From NCBI GenBank assembly GCA_020047725.1, contig JAIFNM010000117.1:1-8251 (forward strand): DNA of 8,251 nucleotides. Direction: 5' to 3'. The DNA is from Betaproteobacteria bacterium. Lineage in GTDB: Bacteria > Pseudomonadota > Gammaproteobacteria > Burkholderiales > Rhodocyclaceae. Below are positions 1 through 5,765 of this stretch, in pieces (positions within the stretch are counted from its first letter, which is position 1; each line of letters begins with the position of its first letter). The notes beneath the pieces were generated by a model. The model saw only the letters and a program-made list of their open reading frames with translations, ran no database searches and was not told the DNA's origin. The position numbers and the translations under genes were made by a program.

Positions 1-56
1 GGCGTCTTGTTGGTGTCCGGCTTGACGCCGCCCTTGAACTTGAAGAGTTGGAGCAT
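1..56 (-). CDS. rnfC: RnfC, electron transport complex subunit C (first 18 codons only)
   Basis: Only the N-terminus is inside the window; the gene runs off the left edge. From the ATG at 56-54 the frame reads MLQLFKFKGGVKPDTNKT, which matches the usual RnfC/RsxC opening (a short hydrophobic stretch, then F-KGG-V-P). RnfC is the peripheral subunit that carries the NADH/FMN-binding region and two 4Fe-4S clusters and passes electrons between NAD(H) and RnfB. It follows rnfB in the same direction after 116 bp, in the order A-B-C known from many proteobacterial rnf operons. Upstream of the ATG there is no good Shine-Dalgarno sequence; the best is a weak GGTAGA about 6 bases before the start, at the outer edge of the inverted repeat. 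Identity rests on 18 residues plus gene order. Confidence 0.85.
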   Translation of the reverse strand, partial: MLQLFKFKGGVKPDTNKT

Positions 57-63
57 GCGTAAC

Positions 64-161
64 GTCTACCGCAAAGTCGCAAAGGGGCAAAGCAAACGCA
101 AAGAAATCTGGTTCAGGTCGTTCTTGGCGAGCCTTTGCCTCTTTGCGACTTTGCGGTGGAT
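64..161. repeat. Long imperfect inverted repeat (REP/MITE-like) between rnfB and rnfC
   Basis: Arms 68-92 and 133-157 are reverse complements over 25 positions, with 24 Watson-Crick pairs and one G-T pair. Pairing continues outward to 64/161 with two more Watson-Crick and two G-T pairs. The 40-base centre holds a second small stem (AAGAA 101-105 with TTCTT 121-125). The arms are built from the unit CGCAAAG, which recurs at 71, 79 and 98 (first copy GCAAAG) and in reverse on the right arm. The element fills most of the rnfB-rnfC gap. There is no T-run after the stem on either strand, so a classical Rho-independent terminator is unlikely. It resembles dispersed intergenic palindromes of betaproteobacteria, but copy number elsewhere cannot be seen from here. 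Confidence 0.85.
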
Positions 162-172
162 TGTGGTGTTAT

Positions 173-715
173 TCATGCGACTCGTTTCAGTGCGATGACC
201 GGATATTTCCATTTCCAGTTGTCGATGTTTTCGGTTATCACTTCCATGCGGATACATTCAACCGGGCAGGGCTTGACGCACAGTTCGCAACCGGTACATA
301 ACGATTCGACGATGGTGTGCATCTGCTTGGCGGCGCCGACGATGGCGTCGACCGGGCAGGCCTGGATGCATAGCGTGCAGCCGATGCAGGTCTGCTCGTC
401 AATGATGGCGAGTTGCTTGGGCTTCTCTTCGGCGTTGAGCGGCTTGACTTCGCGCCCGAGCAGATCGGCCAGCTTGCGCACGCCTTCCATGCCGCCGGGC
501 GGACACAGATTGATGTCTACTTCGCCTTCGGCAATAGCTTCCGCGTACGGCTTGCAGCCGGGGAAGCCGCACTGACCGCACTGCGTCTGCGGCAGGATGG
601 CCTCGATCTTTTCGACCAGCGGATTGCCTTCAACCTTGAATTTGATCGAAGCGTAGCCGAGCGCCGCGCCGAGGACGACGGCGCCGAGCGCCATGATGAG
701 AATGGCAGAGAGCAT
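173..715 (-). CDS. rnfB: RnfB, iron-sulfur ferredoxin-like subunit of the Rnf complex
   Basis: A 180-residue protein with an N-terminal membrane anchor (about residues 2-24) followed by three iron-sulfur motifs. Residues 46-71 carry the CGQCG-PGC-C cluster motif (C46, C49, C54, C71) typical of RnfB. Two ferredoxin-type CxxCxxCxxxCP motifs follow, at C110/C113/C116/C120 and C140/C143/C146/C150. In the family, RnfB is the cytoplasmic-side electron carrier that takes electrons from or gives them to soluble ferredoxin and relays them to the membrane subunits. All twelve ligand cysteines are present, so the protein looks functional. The length is close to the usual gammaproteobacterial/betaproteobacterial form and lacks the extra C-terminal clusters found in some anaerobes. 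Its ATG shares one base with the rnfA stop (TAATG), which implies translational coupling; no strong ribosome site of its own is visible. E. coli's counterpart is called RsxB. Confidence 0.97.
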   Translation of the reverse strand: MLSAILIMALGAVVLGAALGYASIKFKVEGNPLVEKIEAILPQTQCGQCGFPGCKPYAEAIAEGEVDINLCPPGGMEGVRKLADLLGREVKPLNAEEKPKQLAIIDEQTCIGCTLCIQACPVDAIVGAAKQMHTIVESLCTGCELCVKPCPVECIRMEVITENIDNWKWKYPVIALKRVA

Positions 716-1299
716 TATTGGTATTTGTCCAGGCCGGAAAAGCCCATGAAAGCGAGTGACATCAGGCCGGCCGTCACCATGGCGATGGCCACGCCGCGAA
801 AGTGGACGGGAACGTCGGCGCCTTCAACGCGTTCGCGAATGCCGGCAAAGAGCACAAGCACCAGCGAGAAGCCGATGGCGCTGCCGGCGCCGAAGACCAG
901 CGATTCGACGAAGTTGTACTTGTTGGCGATGTTGAGCAGCGGTACGCCGAGCACTGCGCAGTTGGTGGTGATCAGTGGCAGGTAGATGCCGAGCACCTGG
1001 TGCAGCACCGGGCTGGTTTTCTGGATCACCATCTCGGTCAGCTGGACAATGGCGGCGATGGTGACGATGAAGGAAATCGTGCGCAGGTATTCCAGCCCGA
1101 AGGGGATGAGCAGGAAATGGTCGATGATGTAGCTGGCGCCCGTGGCGACGGTGAGCACGAAGGTCGTTGCCGCACCCATGCCGAAGGCCGTTTCCAGTTT
1201 CTTGGAAACGCCCATGAACGGGCACAGGCCGAGAATCTTCACCAACACGACGTTGTTGACGAGGACAGCGCCGACGATGATGAACAAATAATGGGTCAT
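715..1299 (-). CDS. rnfA: RnfA, integral membrane subunit of the Rnf complex
   Basis: A 194-residue, very hydrophobic protein with about six membrane segments, the standard length and topology of RnfA/RsxA and its relative NqrE. Family hallmarks are visible: VNNVVLVKILGLCPFMG near residues 14-30, the SKKLETAFGMG stretch, a GLEYLRT motif around 68-74, and PLITTNCAVLGVPLLN around 108-123. C26 and C114 are the conserved cysteines that, with a matching pair in RnfE, hold an intramembrane 2Fe-2S centre in this family. It is the first visible gene of the rnf unit. The ATG at 1299-1297 fits the usual MT-YLFIIVG start, although the bases just before it (CCACACACC) give no recognisable Shine-Dalgarno. 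Rnf couples ferredoxin/NAD(H) electron transfer to ion transport; in nitrogen fixers it often supplies reductant to nitrogenase, and in E. coli the Rsx version reduces SoxR. Which role applies cannot be decided here. Confidence 0.97.
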   Translation of the reverse strand: MTHYLFIIVGAVLVNNVVLVKILGLCPFMGVSKKLETAFGMGAATTFVLTVATGASYIIDHFLLIPFGLEYLRTISFIVTIAAIVQLTEMVIQKTSPVLHQVLGIYLPLITTNCAVLGVPLLNIANKYNFVESLVFGAGSAIGFSLVLVLFAGIRERVEGADVPVHFRGVAIAMVTAGLMSLAFMGFSGLDKYQ

Positions 1300-1401
1300 G
1301 GTGTGTGGCTAGGCGGGAAAATACTGCAAGGGCTCAAAGGGCCGCAAAGCCTCGGAATTATCCGCTTTTGGCGGGGGGCGTTCAACCCTGCTGGCGGTAT
1401 A

Positions 1402-1430
1402 ACTATATATCGTGTCAATAGGCTTGCCAG
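1402..1430 (-). promoter_or_regulatory. Candidate rnf operon promoter (sigma70-like, with an overlapping sigma54-like match)
   Basis: Reading the minus strand, TGGCAA (1429-1424) and TATAGT (1407-1402) are separated by 16 bases, a fair sigma70-type pair about 100 bases before rnfA. The same DNA also reads CTGGCAAG-CCTA-TTGAC (1430-1414), close to the sigma54 pattern TGGCACG-N4-TTGCA with the correct 10-base distance between the GG and the -12 position, but the -12 GC is GA here. A TTGACA hexamer overlaps it (1418-1413), without a well-spaced -10. Small hairpin CCGC-5-GCGG at 1362-1374 would lie in the leader. The assignment is by eye only. Confidence 0.35.
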
Positions 1431-1482
1431 ACTTTTGTTCGGCATGCTCTGCATTTCCTGTGGTCACCTTCGCCAGTCCAGC

Positions 1483-3891
1483 CTACGAGTTGGACGCAGT
1501 GTTCGCCTGGGTGGCATTTATGCGTGCAGCCGTCGCGACAAAGTCGGCGGCGGCGACCGGGTGCGAAATGAAGAATCCCTGACCATAGCCGCAGCCCATT
1601 TTACGCAGCAGCGCGAGCTGATTGGCGTCTTCGATTCCTTCGGCAACTACTTTCAAACCAAGGCTGCCGGCCATGGTGATGATGGTATTGACCAGCGTGT
1701 GATCACTGTTATCCGCATTCATGTCAATTACGAAGGACTTGTCGATTTTGACCGTGTCCATCGGAAAGCGTTTCAGATAGGAAAGAGAGGAATAGCCCGT
1801 GCCGAAATCGTCGAGATAGATACGCAGGCCGGCCGCTCTCAATTGCTCGATCCAGCGCTGAGCTGCACCGATGTCGCCCATCAGAACCCCCTCGGTGATC
1901 TCGATGACAATAGCCTCGGCGGGCAAGGAGAAGCGCTGCAGAACATCAAGTATGGCATCGGGCGACAGCTCGTCGGGAATCTGGCTGACCGAAACGTTGA
2001 CCGAGACATACATATTGAGTCCGTCGCGACGCCATTCAGCGACCTGGCGACAGGCTTCCTCAAGTACCTGGCGACCGATTTCGCTGATCAGGCCAACTCG
2101 CTCCGCCAAGGGAATGAATACTTCGGGCGAAATCAGGCCACGCACGGCGTGCGGCCAGCGCAACAAGACTTCCGCTCCGGCCAGGCCGCCGGTGTGCAGG
2201 TCGATGATCGGCTGGAAGGCAAGGCGTAACTCGCCATTGTGGACGGCGTGACGCAGATCGTCTTCCAGTCGTCGCTGGTGTTCAACAGCCGCCTGCAATT
2301 GCGGGGCAAAGAACCTGTAACCCGGGAGGCTGGCGCTGCGGCTGGATTCGCGCACGCTGTTCAAGGCCAGCTCGGCACTGCGAAGCAACTGCGACATGTT
2401 CGCGCCATCTTGCGGGAAGAAGGCAATTCCGATACTGGCGCCCATTGAAACCGACTCGTGATTGAGCTCATAGGGTTCGCACAAATTTGCGTGCAGCGCC
2501 TCGATGCGCGTTGCCGCTGCACCACGTTCGCTGATGCCGTTGAAGATGAGGACAAACTCGTCGCCGCCGATGCGGGAAAGGAAATCGCTTGGATGCGTTG
2601 CACGGCGGATACGTCTGGATACTTCCATGAGTACCATGTCGCCGACCGGGAATCCCTTGGCGTCATTGATCTGCTTGAAACCATCGAGATCAATCATGAC
2701 CGTTGTGAACGGCAGGTCGCTGACGCTGTTCAACATCGCGTAGTGCTGGATCAGGCCCTCACGATTGGCGAATCCTGTCAGCGAGTCGGTGATGACCAGG
2801 CGGCGCGCCAGGATTTCTTCGCGCTTGCGTGCGGTCACATCGGTTACCGTGCCCTGCATACTGCCATCGCCCAGTGGCATGATCGCCACATGCAGCCAGC
2901 GTTCGTCACCTTGTCTGCCGCACAACAGGAAATCGTCCTCACATGAAATCTGCTGATCTGCGCTACGTCGCAGCAGATCGAGCAGTTGCGTGTGATCGTC
3001 CCATCCCGGTTCGGTCAGCTTGCGTGGCTGCTCTGTGGCGACATGGACCAGCCGGGTCAACTCGACAAAGGCCCGGTTAAAGGACGCCAGGCACCCTTCC
3101 GTGTCGGTGACGAAAATGCCTGACGAGGCATGGTCGAACAAATCCTGATACTTGCGCTGCCCGATCTCCTGTTGCCGACGCAACTCGCGCTCCTGATTCA
3201 GGGTGTTCACCAAGCGACCAGTCAATCCATTGATGTCGCTGACCAGGCGACCGATTTCGGTACCCGCGTGGCCTTCCGGAATCTCCAGTGCGCCTGCATT
3301 CGTTGGGTCCAAGCGGTGCAGACGGTCAGACGTGGCCTTGATCGGGCGCACGACGACGAGAAACACCATGCCTGCCGTACCGCCAATCACCAGCAGCAAT
3401 TGCCCCAGAAGGGTCAGAATGGCTTGCCGCGAATTAGCCACGACCCGGCTGGAAATGGCATCCCAATTGGCTTCCAGGCGGATTGAGCCGATTACGTCAC
3501 CTTTCTTGAACGGAGATAACAAGGAGCGCTGTACCGGTGGAGCATTTGAAGGCTGAGTGGTATCAGGCTGGGGCGAGCGTTCGGCGCGTGCGAGTTCCGT
3601 GTTGCCGGCGGAAATGATGACGCGCTGCACCTCGCTATTGCGCAACAGTCCCTGCGCCACCTCGCTTGCAAGCTGCTCATCGTTGGCAAAGGTGGCCACA
3701 CTGGCGGTACTTTCCACGGTGTCCAGGAGTTCGCTCAAGCGTTGCAGCGCTTCCTCATGGCCGCGGGCGGTGATCTGGTCGCGGATGAAAATGCTGGAGA
3801 TGCCGCCCAGCAGCAGGGTGATCAGCGCAACGGCCGCCAGGCTGCGAAAGACGATCCCACTCGACCACGGTACGATTCGTCTGATTGCCAT
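1483..3891 (-). CDS. Membrane-bound HAMP-PAS-GGDEF-EAL cyclic-di-GMP enzyme
   Basis: An 802-residue inner-membrane signalling protein. Order of parts: membrane segment about 14-36, a periplasmic region of about 120 residues (roughly 37-156, CHASE8-like in size and style), a second membrane segment about 157-182, HAMP about 182-234, PAS about 245-355, GGDEF about 365-515, EAL about 535-790. The GGDEF signature (442-446) and DLDGF (401-405) are intact, but other positions differ from active cyclases: HPSD instead of the RxxD inhibitory site, GF instead of the usual GH before GD, and LNSVRE where LYxAKE is usual. The EAL domain keeps E574 in EVLLR, N632, E664 in IEITE, DDFGTG at 694-699 and E751 in AEGIE, so c-di-GMP hydrolysis is likely. 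It is the last gene of a three-gene unit. GGAG lies 8 bases before the ATG, inside the end of the preceding gene, which stops 5 bases upstream. The signal sensed is unknown; the periplasmic loop and the neighbouring binding protein point to an envelope signal. Confidence 0.95.
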   Translation of the reverse strand: MAIRRIVPWSSGIVFRSLAAVALITLLLGGISSIFIRDQITARGHEEALQRLSELLDTVESTASVATFANDEQLASEVAQGLLRNSEVQRVIISAGNTELARAERSPQPDTTQPSNAPPVQRSLLSPFKKGDVIGSIRLEANWDAISSRVVANSRQAILTLLGQLLLVIGGTAGMVFLVVVRPIKATSDRLHRLDPTNAGALEIPEGHAGTEIGRLVSDINGLTGRLVNTLNQERELRRQQEIGQRKYQDLFDHASSGIFVTDTEGCLASFNRAFVELTRLVHVATEQPRKLTEPGWDDHTQLLDLLRRSADQQISCEDDFLLCGRQGDERWLHVAIMPLGDGSMQGTVTDVTARKREEILARRLVITDSLTGFANREGLIQHYAMLNSVSDLPFTTVMIDLDGFKQINDAKGFPVGDMVLMEVSRRIRRATHPSDFLSRIGGDEFVLIFNGISERGAAATRIEALHANLCEPYELNHESVSMGASIGIAFFPQDGANMSQLLRSAELALNSVRESSRSASLPGYRFFAPQLQAAVEHQRRLEDDLRHAVHNGELRLAFQPIIDLHTGGLAGAEVLLRWPHAVRGLISPEVFIPLAERVGLISEIGRQVLEEACRQVAEWRRDGLNMYVSVNVSVSQIPDELSPDAILDVLQRFSLPAEAIVIEITEGVLMGDIGAAQRWIEQLRAAGLRIYLDDFGTGYSSLSYLKRFPMDTVKIDKSFVIDMNADNSDHTLVNTIITMAGSLGLKVVAEGIEDANQLALLRKMGCGYGQGFFISHPVAAADFVATAARINATQANTASNS

Positions 3892-3896
3892 CTGTT

Positions 3897-4337
3897 TTAC
3901 TCCACGATCTCGAATACGACCACGACCCTGGCGTCTACTCTGGATTTTTCAATATAGGCCAGCGTTTCGGGATGAAGTGAAACCCGCTGCATGGCGTCCT
4001 CACTGCTTGAGGCGACACCCGGTGGCCGGGTTTTGCCCGAAAACACCAGGCGCGCCCAGTAGGCGTTGATTTCAGCCAGACTCTTGTCGACCAGTTGACG
4101 GTAGAAGCGCGCTCGGAGAGCGGAGTCAGCCGGCTGGTCAAGGGGCTCGGCCGTTACCCCGGAGGCAAGTCGACGGTAGCGGCCAAGGAAAATATTCGTC
4201 ACTTCATCCTGGGTCAGGCGCCCAATCCCCGCTTTGGGATTGGCGATCAGCACCCAATCCTCTGTCGTCGCCGGCCAGCCCGGGGTGGGGATCAGCAGAA
4301 TCAGCAGGATCAGCAGAAGTGTATGAATTGCTTTCAT
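3897..4337 (-). CDS. Short PstS-like periplasmic substrate-binding protein
   Basis: A 146-residue secreted protein with a clear signal peptide (MK, then leucine/isoleucine-rich core, likely cleavage after WPA at residue 23). The mature part matches the small PBP-like family usually labelled phosphate ABC transporter substrate-binding protein: IANPKAGIGRLTQDEVTNIF with LGRYRRL (about 31-57), RARFYRQLV (75-83), AYWARLVFSGK (92-102) and LAYIEKS near 126-132. At about 120 mature residues it is well under half the length of true PstS and would make only one lobe, so phosphate binding cannot be assumed. No transporter membrane or ATPase genes accompany it; instead it sits between a porin (4-bp gap) and a membrane c-di-GMP enzyme (5-bp gap). 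This suggests a sensing or adaptor role in the periplasm. No convincing ribosome site precedes the ATG, so its translation may depend on the porin gene. Confidence 0.85.
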   Translation of the reverse strand: MKAIHTLLLILLILLIPTPGWPATTEDWVLIANPKAGIGRLTQDEVTNIFLGRYRRLASGVTAEPLDQPADSALRARFYRQLVDKSLAEINAYWARLVFSGKTRPPGVASSSEDAMQRVSLHPETLAYIEKSRVDARVVVVFEIVE

Positions 4338-4341
4338 TGCA

Positions 4342-5652
4342 TCAGAAGACGAAATCGAGGCTCAGGCTCAGCACATTGGTGTGCCCATTCCAGCCCGGTT
4401 TGATGTTTGCGAAGGGGAAGCGCGAGGCTGCCGTGCCACGTATGGCGTCCCATTGCAGCTTGATGGCCATGTCCTGTCGCACATTCCAGCGAGCACCGAG
4501 GGTGTAGGTTTTCTGGTCGGCGACAGAGACGGCCATACTGCTGTCGAAGGACTGATTGATTGCATCGAACGGCGCTATATCCGGTAAGCCCGTCGAGCTG
4601 GATTTGGCGTGAGTCTTCCACCAGGACACGCCGATGAAGGGCGTCACCGTACCCATCCGATAACCCGCCAGTAGGTAGCCGGCACGCGAATTATGGAAAA
4701 CGCCCGTCTGGTGATGGATGCTGTTGAGCATGCCCTGAATCTGCAGCGGGCCATCGTCGTATACCGCGCCGATCGAATAAAACCGGGTCGTAGTGTTCTT
4801 GACGATCAGCGTATCGGCAGCGGCAATCGCGCTGGGAATCCCAAGACTGGTTCCGGCCGAGCGCAGCAAATCCGGCAAAGGCGCTAAATCGATGTCACTG
4901 GAAAAGCGGATGCTCGCTGCACTGGCGCGTAACTGCCAGGGGCCGGTCTGGTAGTCGAGAACAAGCCCGTTCAGCGCCGACCCGCTGGTGTCCCAGACAC
5001 CGGCGATGCCTGAGGATTTTTCGTGTGTAATGCCGGCAAACAGCTTGCCGCGCACCAGTCCGTTGCCCAGTGGCAAGGTCAGGCTGGCATCGGCGCCATC
5101 GAAATGTGAAAAGAACAGCGGACCGAAAAAATCCGCCGACGGCCGTACCGTCAGGAAGGAATAATTCACTAGCCGCGAATCGGCCAGCATCATGAAATCA
5201 GCGCCGATGCGGCCAGCCCGCAAGGACAGGCGTGCATCCGGTTCCCATTTGGCGAAGGCCCACATCAGCTCGGGATCACGGCTGCGGTCATAGTGGTAAC
5301 GGCTGACTGCCTGGCCGACCAGTTCAAGCGTTGGCGTGGCTTGCCAGTTGGCCTGTACGCCAAGCATCGAATCGATGCGTCCCGACCAACGGTTCGAAAT
5401 GCCCTGCGGTTGCGACAGGTCGCGCACGAACTCGGCCTGATCAGACGATGAGCGGGCGATTCCAAGCGTACCGAAACCACGCAAGCTGACGCTGGATTCA
5501 GTTGGTGTCGGCGTCGGTATCGGTGTTGACTCGACGGAGCCGTCGGCCAGTGCGGGGGTGATTTGGACAAGCGCGGCAGCAACGCCAAGCAGCAACAAGC
5601 TTTTGCGTGTTTTCTGCGCTGTTTTGATGAGGCGAGGCTGAATGGTGTTCAT
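4342..5652 (-). CDS. Outer-membrane beta-barrel porin-like protein
   Basis: A 436-residue protein with a long signal peptide (basic start with K10, K14, R16, K17; hydrophobic core 18-30; likely cleavage after ALA at 34-36). A short Pro/Thr-rich linker (about 44-51) follows, then SVSLRGFGTLGIA, a typical first strand. The rest alternates polar and hydrophobic residues in beta-strand fashion with aromatic girdle residues (for example ADFFGPLFFSHFDG, FIGVSWWKTHA), and the chain ends in LSLDFVF, the terminal phenylalanine expected for Bam-dependent insertion. It is probably a general or solute-specific porin; the substrate is not evident. It opens the three-gene unit with the binding protein and the c-di-GMP enzyme. 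The start at 5652 is the only good choice because an in-frame TAA lies two codons upstream. A strong AAGGAG is 14 bases away, farther than usual. An inverted repeat sits about 40 bases upstream in the leader. Confidence 0.88.
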   Translation of the reverse strand: MNTIQPRLIKTAQKTRKSLLLLGVAAALVQITPALADGSVESTPIPTPTPTESSVSLRGFGTLGIARSSSDQAEFVRDLSQPQGISNRWSGRIDSMLGVQANWQATPTLELVGQAVSRYHYDRSRDPELMWAFAKWEPDARLSLRAGRIGADFMMLADSRLVNYSFLTVRPSADFFGPLFFSHFDGADASLTLPLGNGLVRGKLFAGITHEKSSGIAGVWDTSGSALNGLVLDYQTGPWQLRASAASIRFSSDIDLAPLPDLLRSAGTSLGIPSAIAAADTLIVKNTTTRFYSIGAVYDDGPLQIQGMLNSIHHQTGVFHNSRAGYLLAGYRMGTVTPFIGVSWWKTHAKSSSTGLPDIAPFDAINQSFDSSMAVSVADQKTYTLGARWNVRQDMAIKLQWDAIRGTAASRFPFANIKPGWNGHTNVLSLSLDFVF

Positions 5653-5672
5653 ATCTTACCCATTGTCTCCTT
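5649..5672 (-). promoter_or_regulatory. Porin ribosome-binding region with a four-codon mini-ORF overlapping the start
   Basis: AAGGAG lies at 5672-5667. The porin ATG (5652-5650) is 14 bases beyond it, while an out-of-frame ATG (5663-5661) is only 3 bases beyond. That nearer ATG opens Met-Gly-Lys-Ile-stop, and its TGA (5651-5649) overlaps the porin ATG as ATGA. Both spacings are outside the usual 5-9 bases, so a ribosome could initiate on the mini-ORF and restart on the porin. The sequence facts are certain; use of the mini-ORF is a guess. Confidence 0.4.
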
Positions 5673-5690
5673 AGGGATTGCCTACCAGTG

Positions 5691-5765
5691 TGTAGATTGG
5701 GCTGGGTTTGCGAAGCCCAACATCCAGCGCCGATCTTGGGCTTCGCAAACTCAGCCCAACCTGCG
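5691..5765. repeat. REP-like palindrome in the porin upstream region
   Basis: Arms 5697-5720 and 5736-5759 pair over all 24 positions (23 Watson-Crick and one G-T) around a 15-base loop. Past one mismatch, pairing resumes for five more positions out to 5691/5765. Each arm is itself partly palindromic (TTGGGC... GCCCAA), so it can form either one long hairpin or two short ones. The TTGGGCTTCGCAAA / CAGCCCAA pattern matches the style of dispersed REP-type intergenic repeats known in many proteobacteria. It lies 38 bp before the porin ATG, so in the transcript it may affect stability or access to the leader. No T-run follows it. Confidence 0.85.

Noticed and set aside
64..161. Transcription terminator between rnfB and rnfC
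   Set aside because: The stem is long but no T-run follows on the minus strand, and a full stop inside an rnf operon would be unlikely; a repeat element explains it better.
7..257. Small open frames on both strands over the rnfB-rnfC gap
   Set aside because: They read through the inverted repeat and into rnfB or rnfC in other frames, have no ribosome sites and give repeat-derived peptides.
802..2229. A 475-codon open frame on the plus strand
   Set aside because: It lies antisense to rnfA and the GGDEF-EAL gene, whose products are clearly recognisable. Its translation is rich in D, G, Q, H and R without domain motifs, as expected for the antisense of GC-rich coding DNA.
3897..4337. Genuine high-affinity phosphate-binding protein PstS
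   Set aside because: At 146 residues it is less than half the PstS length and no pstC, pstA, pstB or phoU gene is nearby.
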